In this document: positions 9,204 through 17,024 of the stretch, piece after piece
Position numbering within the stretch: position 1 is the first letter of the stretch
How the letters are laid out: each line of letters starts with the position of its first letter
Source: Palsa-147 sp963771905
Lineage (GTDB): Bacteria > Acidobacteriota > Terriglobia > Acidiferrales > UBA7541
Length of the DNA: 64,000 nt
Assembly: GCA_963771905.1 (NCBI GenBank)
Contig: CAVYVI010000009.1
Location: 682,001 to 746,000 of the forward strand
Direction: 5' to 3'
Made by a program: the position numbers and the translations under genes
Notes under the pieces: model-generated
What the model saw: the letters and a program-made list of their open reading frames with translations, nothing else
Database searches by the model: none
What the model was told of the DNA's origin: nothing

Positions 9204-9270
9204 AAGGGTTTGGTTCACGGGTGCGCCGAAAAACGTACAGTACAGCCCGCTGACGTTATTTGAACGGGTC
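9204..9270 (+). repeat. Conserved 67-bp block upstream of recombinase unit 1
   Basis: This 67-bp block is closely similar to 29569-29635 (almost identical over its central and right parts, with TACAGCCCGCTGACGTTATT in both). It lies at a similar distance ahead of recombinase units 1 and 2 and is absent before unit 3. It probably marks the left part of the mobile unit. Confidence 0.7.
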
Positions 9271-9391
9271 TGGGACTTGATCCCGGATGCCTGTTTGAGC
9301 TTGCACATTGCACCAAAGGGAACCTGCTCGCGGTGCTTGGCATATTTGGGCTCTTCCAGCAGCCCATGAGACCGTGTCGCGGTGATAGTCG

Positions 9392-9420
9392 TTGACAACC
9401 GATCTTAAATATGCTAAATA
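9392..9420 (+). promoter_or_regulatory. Sigma-70-type promoter, unit 1 regulator
   Basis: TTGACA, 17 bp, TAAATA, with the -10 box ending one base before the ATG of the small HTH gene at 9422. A transcript from it would be leaderless or would begin inside the gene, so a slightly later start codon is possible. Confidence 0.65.
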
Positions 9421-9421
9421 C

Positions 9422-9652
9422 ATGAACGTAGTGAAGACATACTCGACGCAGCGGGCGGCCAAGCAAGCCGGAATCCATTGGGTCACTCTGCACCGATGGC
9501 TCGCCGACAAAAAAATTCGACCGTCTATTGCAATTCCCTTGGATGGGCGGACCCTCTGGCGTTGGACGGTTCAAGATATCAAGAGAGTCATCGCGTACAA
9601 GGCGAAAAATTATAGAAAAGGCAGGGGAAGGAAACCGAAGGCTCGCAGGTGA
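9422..9652 (+). CDS. MerR-like small HTH protein of recombinase unit 1
   Basis: A 76-residue basic protein. The N-terminal helix-turn-helix (TQRAAKQAGIHWVTLHRWLA) and the following RTLWRWTVQDI resemble MerR/excisionase-type winged helices; the tail is Lys/Arg-rich (GRGRKPKARR). It sits 69 bp upstream of the serine recombinase, in the place taken by ribbon-helix-helix proteins in units 2 and 3, so it is probably the unit's regulator or directionality factor. An upstream TTG at 9392 is in frame but lies inside the -35 box, so the ATG at 9422 is preferred. Confidence 0.65.
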   Translation: MNVVKTYSTQRAAKQAGIHWVTLHRWLADKKIRPSIAIPLDGRTLWRWTVQDIKRVIAYKAKNYRKGRGRKPKARR

Positions 9653-9721
9653 AAGTACGGGGCATGACCGCGCATCAACGCGATCACGCCCCTAACCAAG
9701 CCGACCCAGTAGGAGGTCGAA

Positions 9722-10342
9722 ATGGCTTCACGAATATTACGACAGGAATGCTCCGATACCACAGTCCGGGCAGCGATATACGCTCGGGTCTCCACCGTAA
9801 ACGGCAGTCAAGATCCGTCAATGCAGACTCGGGAATTAGAGGAATACTGCGAGCGAAGAGGCTGGCAGATTCATGACGTCTACGTTGACAACGGTGTGTC
9901 TGGCAAGAAGGATTCCCGACCGCAACTCAATAGAATGATGCAGGACGCCCACGAGCGGCGTTTTGATGTAGTCGTCGTGTGGCGGTTCGACCGATTCGCT
10001 CGCTCTGTGTCGCATCTGCTCCGTGCCTTGGAAACATTCAATTCGCTTGGGGTTCAATTCGTTTCGCTTTCAGAGCAGGTTGACACAAGCACGCCGATGG
10101 GAAAGATGGTATTTACCGTCCTGGGTGCTGTCGCTGAGCTAGAACGCAACTTGATTGTCGAAAGAGTTCGTGCGGGCCTCCGCCATGCGCGAGCGAAAGG
10201 AAAGCGGCTCGGAAGGCCAAAGAAGTCTGTTGACCGGGCTCAAATTGCATCATTGCGGGCTGCTGGGAACTCGTGGCGCACAATTTCCCGCGAGATGGGC
10301 GTATCTGTTGGCACGGTTTTCGCCGCCGCTCAGGGAAGTTAG
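9722..10342 (+). CDS. Small serine recombinase, unit 1
   Basis: 206 residues, resolvase/invertase family. The catalytic Ser24 lies in IYARVSTVNG; the conserved WRFDRFARS and GAVAELERNLIVERVRAGL follow in the E-helix region. A C-terminal Hin-type HTH (about 175-204, LRAAGNSWRTISREMGVS) binds DNA. The RBS (GGAGG) lies within a leader that is nearly identical in all three recombinase units. The enzyme would cut and rejoin DNA at specific sites through a 5'-phosphoserine link. The near-identity of the three copies argues that they belong to one mobile family rather than three separate acquisitions. Confidence 0.93.
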   Translation: MASRILRQECSDTTVRAAIYARVSTVNGSQDPSMQTRELEEYCERRGWQIHDVYVDNGVSGKKDSRPQLNRMMQDAHERRFDVVVVWRFDRFARSVSHLLRALETFNSLGVQFVSLSEQVDTSTPMGKMVFTVLGAVAELERNLIVERVRAGLRHARAKGKRLGRPKKSVDRAQIASLRAAGNSWRTISREMGVSVGTVFAAAQGS

Positions 10343-10446
10343 AATACCCAAGAAAGCACATCGGTGCTTACCGCAATTCGATGTAGTACGAATCACTTCT
10401 GCATTTCTGTTCATACTGGTTTGGATTTTGGCAAAGGAGAACGTAC

Positions 10447-10869
10447 ATGGAGCCAAAACGAAATAGTGCTGATCCTCCTAAAGAACGTCAGGTTCTCTTT
10501 CTTGCGTCCGTCCCGCATCAGATCGACTCATCTTGGGATGAAGAGTGGGCGCCGAAACTGGCGGGCTTTCCGTTGAATATCGCTTATGTAAGGAGTCCAA
10601 AACGTGAGAGCCCATCACAGTCGCACTCAGAGACGGTAGTCTATTGGTTCGACCGGGCGACGTACAAAGAAGACTTAGAGCGTAGAGAGATGTGTTACTT
10701 CACGAAACGTCCGAACGGTTACCACGTTCGCGTTGTCTTTAACCAGGGTCGCGGCAATTGGCGAACGGAGAAGTTCAAAGGAGATGTTCTGATTTGCTCA
10801 GCTGCGGGCTCAACGTTCGATGGAGCGATGATACAGACGACGATGTTCGGCGCTGAAATTGACGAGTGA
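10447..10869 (+). CDS. 140-residue accessory protein of recombinase unit 1
   Basis: 140 residues, soluble, no signal peptide; family not recognised. It is the same length as, and clearly homologous to, the product at 40769-41191. Shared blocks include LFLASVPHQIDSSWDEEW / VFLACVPHQIDASLDAEW, GYHVRVVFN and TEKFKGD. AAAGGAG precedes the ATG. It follows the recombinase by about 100 bp, and homology between copies stops at the stop codon. Remnants of the same gene are found at 26709 and 52060. It is probably a passenger or accessory gene of the mobile unit; no catalytic motif is visible. Confidence 0.7.
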   Translation: MEPKRNSADPPKERQVLFLASVPHQIDSSWDEEWAPKLAGFPLNIAYVRSPKRESPSQSHSETVVYWFDRATYKEDLERREMCYFTKRPNGYHVRVVFNQGRGNWRTEKFKGDVLICSAAGSTFDGAMIQTTMFGAEIDE

Positions 10870-10962
10870 AACCGCGGGGTCTCACGCACGTCGCTGGCAC
10901 TCTGTGGAAATGGATGGATCGTGCCGGCAGCAGCGACAGAACCCGTGTGGCCGCGCCTCGTT

Positions 10963-12123
10963 TTAGCCACCCGACGGAATTGCTCGTATCTGGGCACTAT
11001 GCAGCTTTGTGCCCCATTGGAAAAAGCCCCCGCACTGGTCGCGAACTCCGCAGTCGTCACACTCCGCAAGATACACGTTCTTCCAATCGGAAATCGACTT
11101 GCGCGCAAACTTCCAGAGTGATTTCCGAAGAACGCATAACTGGTGGTTATAGATCGAAACGTGCATCCCTCTCGTAGACAGAATCTCGACCGCCAGTTCC
11201 AGTTGGTCTTGATAGTCGGCCGGATCAATCCACAGTTTGTCCATGTTACGCGGCGCGTACCCAATGTTTTCGAGTCCCATCAGAGCAACATGTTCTGCGA
11301 AGGTAAAATTCCGATAAATGTAATTTGCGAGTTCCGGCAAGCGGGGAATTGTGATTGCGTGAAGTACGACTCGGATTTCCACTCGCAAGCCGTATCTCGC
11401 CAATTGTTGAAGGCCCAACACCGTTTGATCGAAGGCGCCACGAGCCTGCACCGTGTAGTCGTGAATTGAAGGATCATCGGAATACAGCGGGATTCCCAAC
11501 ACGAAATCCGGGTGTCGAACTGCTGCCAAGCCGGCCGTATATGACTGCCATGCAAAGATTCGGCCGTTCGTCAGCATGTGTAAGTACGTTGTAGAAAATT
11601 TGTCGCGGAGCGCAGCCACAAGTGTGAATAGCCTGTCGCCCAATAGCGTTGGCTCACCACCGGTGATTACGAGCCTTGCTGGAGGGCTTTCAATGAGGCG
11701 AATCAGTTCTAAATTCCGCTGAAGCATGGCATCCGTATCATCTCGATCTCTGGGCGGTTGGGAACACATCAAGCAATTGCTGTTACACCGCTGCGTCGCG
11801 AAGACGACGTTATGATCTGAATCGGGACGGTATAGGGTTCGGACGAACCCGTTTTCGGGCTCCATACCAACGATATCACCCGTACGAAGGTGCTTTAGTT
11901 CCTGGATTGAAGATATCGTCGGGACTGGAGCCGAATATGACGTCAGTTTCGCCGTTGTAAGGAATCCCCGGTAACCATTCAACTCGCTCGGATCCCGCGG
12001 GACTCTCTCGCTGACGAGGATTGTCTTGCTCCGATTCACGTAATCAATCGGTTCCCACGAGACTCGGCCGACTGCGGGCTCCTTCCAGTGCTTGTCGGGG
12101 GCACCTCCGGTCGTGAGCTTCAC
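10963..12123 (-). CDS. hxsC: His-Xaa-Ser system radical SAM maturase HxsC
   Basis: 386 residues. The radical SAM CxxxCxxC motif is present as CNSNCLMC, followed by the expected core (VITGGEPTLLGDRLF, with the GGEP motif). The C-terminus has a small Cys set (CDDCGVRDQC) that may hold an auxiliary iron-sulfur cluster. It starts with a GTG that overlaps the hxsB stop by 4 bp (GTGA), so the two enzymes are translationally coupled. Identification as HxsC rests on its pairing with an HxsB-like radical SAM protein, an HxsD-like protein and an H-x-S repeat peptide in one operon. It should help modify the repeat region of HxsA; the chemistry is not known. Confidence 0.88.
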   Translation of the reverse strand: MKLTTGGAPDKHWKEPAVGRVSWEPIDYVNRSKTILVSERVPRDPSELNGYRGFLTTAKLTSYSAPVPTISSIQELKHLRTGDIVGMEPENGFVRTLYRPDSDHNVVFATQRCNSNCLMCSQPPRDRDDTDAMLQRNLELIRLIESPPARLVITGGEPTLLGDRLFTLVAALRDKFSTTYLHMLTNGRIFAWQSYTAGLAAVRHPDFVLGIPLYSDDPSIHDYTVQARGAFDQTVLGLQQLARYGLRVEIRVVLHAITIPRLPELANYIYRNFTFAEHVALMGLENIGYAPRNMDKLWIDPADYQDQLELAVEILSTRGMHVSIYNHQLCVLRKSLWKFARKSISDWKNVYLAECDDCGVRDQCGGFFQWGTKLHSAQIRAIPSGG

Positions 12124-13619
12124 GATGGCGCCATTTGGTTTACATCTCCAAGCCCCGAACCGTTAATCCAAGCAAAAAAGATACGCATGGTTTGCCGGTC
12201 GTTTTCGGCGATGAATTGAAAGAGTTGTTTGATCACTTCCATGTTCCGTCGGCAGAAATCGCTTGTGGGTCTGTGGCCGAAGATGTCTCCCTGCGTGGCG
12301 TGGTTGTGGACAGGATCGGACCCACAGTAGGGTTGAAACGCACAGTCTGAGCATCCCGTCAGCGATTGGTTACAGGATGCGGCTGCGAGATTCAGGAAAG
12401 CATCTCCCGAGAATATCTGTTTGTGCGTATGCTCGCGCACGTTGCCTAGCCGAAATGTATGATCTCCCATCTCCGCCAGCATCCGAGATTCGTCCGAGGC
12501 ATAGACATCCCCATCGTAGTTGTAAACGAGAACGTTGATACCTGCACCCGCGGGAGACTGTAGGTCCACATACCCTGTACCGTACGGAGTGAGAATCTTA
12601 GTTAGCAGAATCTTGGCATACACCTCGGCGAGATCATATCCATTTCTGTTGATGTCCAAAATGTGGGCCACGCCGGCGCGATAGAACCTCAAGAACGCAT
12701 CCATTTGGTAACCGGTCTTCTTTTTGGTTTTGACAGCAAACCCGTACGGACTAATCGGCCTGAGGAAAATTGAATGAAAGCCTTGGCGTACGTACTCATC
12801 GATGATTTCGATCGGATGCTCCAAAGAAAGCTGCGTCGTTGTCATGAGCGCCGCCACTCTCTCTTGGCCAAGAATCTTGCGAGCGCGGTCAATATTTTTG
12901 ATCGTCAGCTCATAGCTATTGTTGCCGGGACGGGGCCGATTGACGTTGTGAATAAAAGCTGGCCCATCGAGTGACGTGGATACTTTGATCTGCTCGTCGC
13001 GTAAATATAACAGGATGTCATCGGTCGCGTTCGCCAAATTGGTCGTCACGACGATGTCTAAATCCTTGTTCAAGAGCTTCGCTTTTTTCTTGGCGAGCGG
13101 AACGATGTAGCGAATGACATCGAATGCGAGAAGGGGTTCGCCACCCTGCAATTCCAGGGTCACGTTTCGCGCCGGCGTTTTCATCATGAGATCTACGGAT
13201 TTCTCCGCTGTCTCAAAACTCATGTCGTACGCGCTCTTATCCGTAGTTTGACGAGAGACTTGACAGTAGTGGCACGAATGATCGCAACGAAGCGTGACAA
13301 CGAAAATATGTAGCTTGGTGAAGCCGTCGATGAAACTGTATTTTGTCCGGTACTTTGTCGCAAGCAGATCGACGAGGGGCGAAGAGGAATCATCCGCCAG
13401 AAACTGTCTTGCTTTGAAAATGGAATACAGGCCGGAGCCGCGCATCAATCGTTTTTGTATCAACGCTTGCGCCGTGCCCACCGGTCCAATTACAAACTCC
13501 CCAACTTCATTCACGAACACTTCTCTGTCGTGATCCAATTTCAAAAATCGAAATGGAAGCAGTCGGTATCCGGGCTCAGGGTTCGAGTAGGTTTCAACCG
13601 GATAGAAGACTCTCGCCAT
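12120..13619 (-). CDS. hxsB: His-Xaa-Ser system radical SAM maturase HxsB
   Basis: 499 residues. The radical SAM motif is CDHSCHYC, with ELQGGEPLLAFD after it. The C-terminal region carries a SPASM-like cluster of cysteines (CNQSLTGCSDCAFQPYC, then a later FCRRN) likely to bind auxiliary Fe-S clusters, as in peptide-modifying enzymes. It is coupled to hxsC downstream by a GTGA overlap and follows hxsD by 23 bp. Length, domain order and neighbours all fit HxsB. It is the likely main peptide-modifying enzyme of the cluster, acting on the H-x-S triplets of HxsA in the cytoplasm. Confidence 0.9.
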   Translation of the reverse strand: MARVFYPVETYSNPEPGYRLLPFRFLKLDHDREVFVNEVGEFVIGPVGTAQALIQKRLMRGSGLYSIFKARQFLADDSSSPLVDLLATKYRTKYSFIDGFTKLHIFVVTLRCDHSCHYCQVSRQTTDKSAYDMSFETAEKSVDLMMKTPARNVTLELQGGEPLLAFDVIRYIVPLAKKKAKLLNKDLDIVVTTNLANATDDILLYLRDEQIKVSTSLDGPAFIHNVNRPRPGNNSYELTIKNIDRARKILGQERVAALMTTTQLSLEHPIEIIDEYVRQGFHSIFLRPISPYGFAVKTKKKTGYQMDAFLRFYRAGVAHILDINRNGYDLAEVYAKILLTKILTPYGTGYVDLQSPAGAGINVLVYNYDGDVYASDESRMLAEMGDHTFRLGNVREHTHKQIFSGDAFLNLAAASCNQSLTGCSDCAFQPYCGSDPVHNHATQGDIFGHRPTSDFCRRNMEVIKQLFQFIAENDRQTMRIFFAWINGSGLGDVNQMAPS

Positions 13620-13642
13620 GAGAACTTAGATTTGTCGAGCGC

Positions 13643-14095
13643 TCAATCTCTCGCCGGAGCTAATTTACCGCTAATTTGAACGAAGGCATCCGGTCTGTCT
13701 TTTCCTACAGGATCGCTTGTCGTTCCAGACGGTTCATCTTCCAAAATTCCGGACTCTGAGAAGGCCTTCGCAAGAATCAACTGACGAACGGGAGCAGTCT
13801 CTGCCTCAACTTGACGACGCAACTCAAACTCCAGCAGAGAATTGCAAATCTCCCCTACGATTTCCTCGATTTTCGGTGGTTTTGGATCGGTTAGCGTGGG
13901 AGTGACTGGCTTCAGGCGAACGTGAATTGCGAACTTGCCGTCCGGTGATTCCGGAAAATGAACGTACGCAATGTCAGTGAACCAATGGCAAGTGCGAAGG
14001 ATGGCTTCTTTCGTATAGAGACGCGGGTCCAGCCGAATCGTCGCAGAATGCTCGGAATCAGACTCGGAAGAAAAGCCTTCCGGTACGCTACTCAC
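13643..14095 (-). CDS. hxsD: His-Xaa-Ser system protein HxsD
   Basis: 150 residues, soluble. The order of a short beta-rich N-terminus (IRLDPRLYTKEAILRTCHWF) and a conserved central helix (IVGEICNSLLEFELRRQV) fits HxsD, a small protein found with HxsB/HxsC. It starts with a GTG overlapping the hxsA stop by 4 bp, so precursor and HxsD are translationally coupled. A plausible role is to bind the HxsA leader and present it to the radical SAM enzymes, by analogy with other RiPP recognition proteins; this is inference. The C-terminal 40 residues are acidic and Pro/Ser-rich and look disordered. Confidence 0.8.
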   Translation of the reverse strand: MSSVPEGFSSESDSEHSATIRLDPRLYTKEAILRTCHWFTDIAYVHFPESPDGKFAIHVRLKPVTPTLTDPKPPKIEEIVGEICNSLLEFELRRQVEAETAPVRQLILAKAFSESGILEDEPSGTTSDPVGKDRPDAFVQISGKLAPARD

Positions 14096-14427
14096 GCAAA
14101 CCCTCCCGAAGTATGGGATGAATGGGAGCTATGCGATGCGTGGGAACTGTGAGAAGAGTGGGAACTGTGAGAAGTATGAGAATCGTGTTGGGCGATAATT
14201 CTGTAGCCAGGCCCAGCGGGTCGCAGTATAAGCTTGGCTGGCACGGGTTTTGCAATCGAAGTGGTGAACGCCTCAACGGTTATAGCGTTTGAAGGGTCCG
14301 GCAAGACCGGCTTGGCGACTAGAGTTGCGCTACCGTTGAGGAGTGCAAGTCCACCGCCAATCAAAGCTGTAAGCTTCCCGGGGAGCGCTGAGATCAGACT
14401 CTTTTCTTTGGATTTGTCTTTCTCCAT
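14092..14427 (-). CDS. hxsA: His-Xaa-Ser repeat precursor peptide HxsA
   Basis: 111 residues. A charged start (MEKDKSKEKS) and a hydrophobic stretch (ALIGGGLALLNGSATLV) come first, then a leader-like middle, then nine consecutive H-x-S triplets (HDS, HTS, HSS and so on) and a short GGFA tail. This is the hallmark of HxsA, the substrate of the Hxs radical SAM pair. A strong Shine-Dalgarno (AGGAGG) lies nine bases before the ATG, suggesting the precursor is made in excess of the enzymes. First gene of the minus-strand operon hxsA-hxsD-hxsB-hxsC. The mature product and its function are unknown. Confidence 0.9.
   Translation of the reverse strand: MEKDKSKEKSLISALPGKLTALIGGGLALLNGSATLVAKPVLPDPSNAITVEAFTTSIAKPVPAKLILRPAGPGYRIIAQHDSHTSHSSHSSHSSHASHSSHSSHTSGGFA
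14107..14187 (-). repeat. Nine tandem H-x-S codon triplets in hxsA
   Basis: 81 bp, period 9. The His and third-position Ser codons are invariant in meaning but vary in codon (CAC/CAT; TCT/TCC/TCG), while the middle residue is Asp, Thr, Ser or Ala. The DNA has therefore drifted while the peptide pattern was kept. Confidence 0.9.
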
Positions 14428-14525
14428 TGTCGAAAACCTCCTGAAAAGGAAGAATCTAAACCGGGCCCTGTGTCAGAGGCTATGCTTCACGAAAGAGGCT
14501 GTCAATCGGAAATCGGGAGTCCGAT

Positions 14526-14537
14526 GATAACGTTATC
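14526..14537. promoter_or_regulatory. 12-bp palindrome between hxsA and methyltransferase
   Basis: GATAACGTTATC is a perfect palindrome in the 177-bp divergent intergenic region between hxsA (minus) and the methyltransferase gene (plus). It is a candidate operator or dimer-binding site; no regulator gene is adjacent. Confidence 0.4.
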
Positions 14538-14604
14538 TCTAGGTTAACAGGCCCAATATGCGAAGGTTATCGCCCGCCGCACCCACTGTCGACTTGCAGC
14601 TTCC

Positions 14605-15174
14605 GTGAAACAGCTACGAACACATCGCGCTCTGTCCAACTTTGACGTTCCTGAGCCGTGCCCTTTGCTGAGACGCTTCGCGTCCCGTATCATCGACTTT
14701 AGCCAGGAAGCTCCAATTCTTGACGTTGCCTGTGGAGCGGGGCGCAACGCCATATTCCTCATCCGGAGCGGCTGCCGAGTAGTCTGTATAGATAAGGACT
14801 TGAGAGCACTCCGGAAACGTTGTATCCCGGATTCGTCGCGAGATAATTATTGCGATAATTTGCAGCTGCGCGAAATCGATCTCGTGCATGATCCATGGCC
14901 ATTCGAGTCAGGCACAGCCGGAGCAATCATCAGCGTCCACTTTCTGCTCCCGGCTCTGTTCCCACACTTTGAAAACTCGCTTCTTCCAGGCGGATATCTT
15001 CTTATCGAAACAGTTCCGGCGCACGGAGGAAACTACCTGGAATTACCGAGAGCAGGGGAGCTACGCTCCGCTTTGCAGAGCGCGTTCGATTTTGAATATT
15101 ACAGAGAACGCAAGGCGGGCCCGGGCAATTATGACGCCGTCACGGTCCAGCTCGTTGCGAAGCGTCGCAGCTAG
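14605..15174 (+). CDS. Class I SAM-dependent methyltransferase
   Basis: 189 residues. A Rossmann methyltransferase with motif I ILDVACGAGRNAIFL, an acidic residue after strand 2 (CIDKDLRAL) and a later GGYLLIETVP strand, in the style of TehB/UbiE-like small-molecule methyltransferases. It starts at a GTG. It is divergent from the hxs operon across a region with a palindrome, so it might be co-regulated and could be an additional tailoring enzyme, but nothing shows this directly. It is followed by unrelated small secreted proteins. The substrate is unknown. Confidence 0.75.
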   Translation: MKQLRTHRALSNFDVPEPCPLLRRFASRIIDFSQEAPILDVACGAGRNAIFLIRSGCRVVCIDKDLRALRKRCIPDSSRDNYCDNLQLREIDLVHDPWPFESGTAGAIISVHFLLPALFPHFENSLLPGGYLLIETVPAHGGNYLELPRAGELRSALQSAFDFEYYRERKAGPGNYDAVTVQLVAKRRS

Positions 15175-15252
15175 TCGTATAAGTCAGGACTGCGAGCATT
15201 GGTTCGCCGCGGACCCGCAATGAACAGCCTGTCTTGAAGGGAGGATAAATCA

Positions 15253-15627
15253 ATGCGGACACTAAGAAATTTAGGGCTGGCTTTCGTCTGCTTGGTTGCT
15301 GCGTTTGTCGTCCAAGCGCAGACCGGACACATAAGCGCAGCGGAGGCGAAGAACCATGTAGGGGAAAAGGCCACAGTGTGTGGAACGGTCGTTAGCGCTC
15401 GCTACGCTGAACGGAGTCGCGGTCAACCGACCTTTCTGAACCTCGACAAGCCATATCCAAACCAGATATTCACGATTGTGATTTGGGGTGCCGACCGCGA
15501 GAAGTTTGGAAACCCGGAAACCAATTACCGCGACAAGCAAGTGTGCGTGACTGGGAAAATAACAAGTTACCGAGGAACGCCGGAAATAACTGCCAACGAG
15601 CCGAGCCAAATCGAAATTCGCAAGTAG
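15253..15627 (+). CDS. Secreted OB-fold-like small protein
   Basis: 124 residues. A cleavable signal peptide (LGLAFVCLVAAFVVQAQ) is followed by a compact beta-rich domain (HVGEKATVCGTVVSARY, then KQVCVTGKITSYRGTPEI) that resembles OB-fold or tRNA-anti-like domains of small exported proteins. GGAGG lies nine bases upstream of the ATG. It stands alone, with a membrane protein gene about 100 bp downstream. Its ligand is unknown; exported OB folds of this kind are often found without a known partner. Confidence 0.65.
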   Translation: MRTLRNLGLAFVCLVAAFVVQAQTGHISAAEAKNHVGEKATVCGTVVSARYAERSRGQPTFLNLDKPYPNQIFTIVIWGADREKFGNPETNYRDKQVCVTGKITSYRGTPEITANEPSQIEIRK

Positions 15628-15730
15628 AGTTCGGTTCGACAGCACGATTTGAGGGTCCATCTCGATTCCGGCAGTCGTTTGGAACACTTGAGCCCGGCGA
15701 CATCTGCACTTTCGAGAAGGGCCATTCTCT

Positions 15731-16033
15731 ATGCCCACTTCGATCACTAAGACTCCAGCGATTATTTCCCTCGTATTCCTGACGATGGCTGTACTGGGGC
15801 GATGGCCGTACGTTTTCTATATCCTTCTCCGGTTTGTCGTTTGCGGAAGTGGGCTGTATCTCGCCTTTCGAGCATATGAACTTAGGAAATCGATCTGGGT
15901 CTGGTTGATGGGAGGGATCGCGGTCCTGTTCAATCCCCTAGTGCCAATTGGCCTTCGTCGGTCCGACTGGCAGATTCTCGATGTCGTCGCAGCAGTTGTC
16001 TCTGCCGTTTCAATCTTTGCGATCAAGAAATAA
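15731..16033 (+). CDS. Small membrane protein, DUF6804-like
   Basis: 100 residues with about four hydrophobic helices. The pattern PYVFYILLRFVVCGSGLYLA followed by WVWLMGGIAVLFNPLVPI resembles a widespread family of small integral membrane proteins (DUF6804-like) with no known function. No strong RBS is visible (a GAAGGG lies upstream). It lies between two exported proteins. Confidence 0.6.
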   Translation: MPTSITKTPAIISLVFLTMAVLGRWPYVFYILLRFVVCGSGLYLAFRAYELRKSIWVWLMGGIAVLFNPLVPIGLRRSDWQILDVVAAVVSAVSIFAIKK

Positions 16034-16156
16034 GAGAGGGCGCGGGGTTGATAGATGTCGGGAGGCAGCCGTATTGTTGAGACTAACCGAAGTTCCCAGT
16101 CTCCCGAATCGCGCCATACATAAAGGCCACGCCTCATTCAATCCCAGGAGAACTCA

Positions 16157-16666
16157 ATGAGAGAAGCAGCGTTGCTTTTGGCGGCACTAACGCTGGTTGG
16201 TTGCAGTCACGCCACCGAATACCGCGTCATTAGCCAGCAATACAACTTCTCCGTGTTGATGCCTGAAACTCCTGAAATCACAACCGACGTCAACGACGAG
16301 GGCCTACCCTCGACTCAGTGGTTGGTGAATCACGCGCACATGACCAACGTCGAGTACTATGTGGCGAACGCGTCCTGCTATAAGGAGGACTTGAACCCAG
16401 ACGATGAGCTTACGGGTGATGACGATCCTGCGCTGGCCTTAAACGGGATCACCGTACTGACATCTCGTCGCTTCATGCTCAAAGCAAAGGAAACGGGAAG
16501 GGAAATACCCGCACTAGCTCGTACATCAAAATCGGGGAAAGATGAGGTAATGAGTTCTATCTACGCCGTAGACGGTCACTGCATTGTAAGCGTTGGCACG
16601 AGAATGAATCCTGGCACGGCAGGAACGAATGCGCTTTTTCTGGAATCTTTCCAGTTCTTGAAGTAA
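16157..16666 (+). CDS. Putative lipoprotein
   Basis: 169 residues. The N-terminus (MREAALLLAALTLVGCSH) ends in an LVGC lipobox, so Cys16 is probably lipidated. The mature part is a beta-rich domain of unknown type (YNFSVLMPETPEITTDV, later GHCIVSVGTRM). GGAG is eight bases upstream of the ATG. No catalytic residues are evident. Confidence 0.65.
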   Translation: MREAALLLAALTLVGCSHATEYRVISQQYNFSVLMPETPEITTDVNDEGLPSTQWLVNHAHMTNVEYYVANASCYKEDLNPDDELTGDDDPALALNGITVLTSRRFMLKAKETGREIPALARTSKSGKDEVMSSIYAVDGHCIVSVGTRMNPGTAGTNALFLESFQFLK

Positions 16667-16887
16667 AGGCGGCGCGTGAAGCAGGAAAACCAATAATGAG
16701 AAAGCTATGTGTCTTCTCCGCGCTCGGAATTCCTGAAGGTGGAGCGGCGGCAACCGAGGCCGCGACGAAGGCTGCAACGAAGCCTGCGTCGCCCAGCAGA
16801 ACTGAAGTTGCAACGAAAACCGCAGCGGAGCACGATTCGACGGCGCGCAGGCGCGAACGTAAACCGAACAGAGAGTGTCTGGGTGGC

Positions 16888-17010
16888 CCACATGTCGGTC
16901 TTACACGTGGGTCTTCGTATCGCTTTGAATTTCGGTCACTGACCCACGAGCACGTTGAAAATTACATACTCCGATTTCCTACACAGTCGATGCTGCAGGA
17001 AATCGGACGG
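16888..17010. repeat. Dispersed repeat, copy 1 (IS-end-like)
   Basis: Similar to 19185-19290. Both contain TTACACGTGGGT, then CGCTTTGAA, CACGAGCACGT and GAAAATTA, then ACTCCGATTTCC, and end in a small hairpin. It abuts the 5' break of the truncated Rhs gene at 17025. It looks like one end of an insertion sequence, but no transposase is attached. The rest of 16667-17024 holds no convincing gene. Confidence 0.55.
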
Positions 17011-17024
17011 CAAAAGCGGATCAG

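Noticed and set aside
14107..14187. Possible CRISPR or microsatellite at the hxsA repeats
   Set aside because: The 9-bp period is coding, with no spacers and no cas genes; it is the H-x-S peptide repeat.
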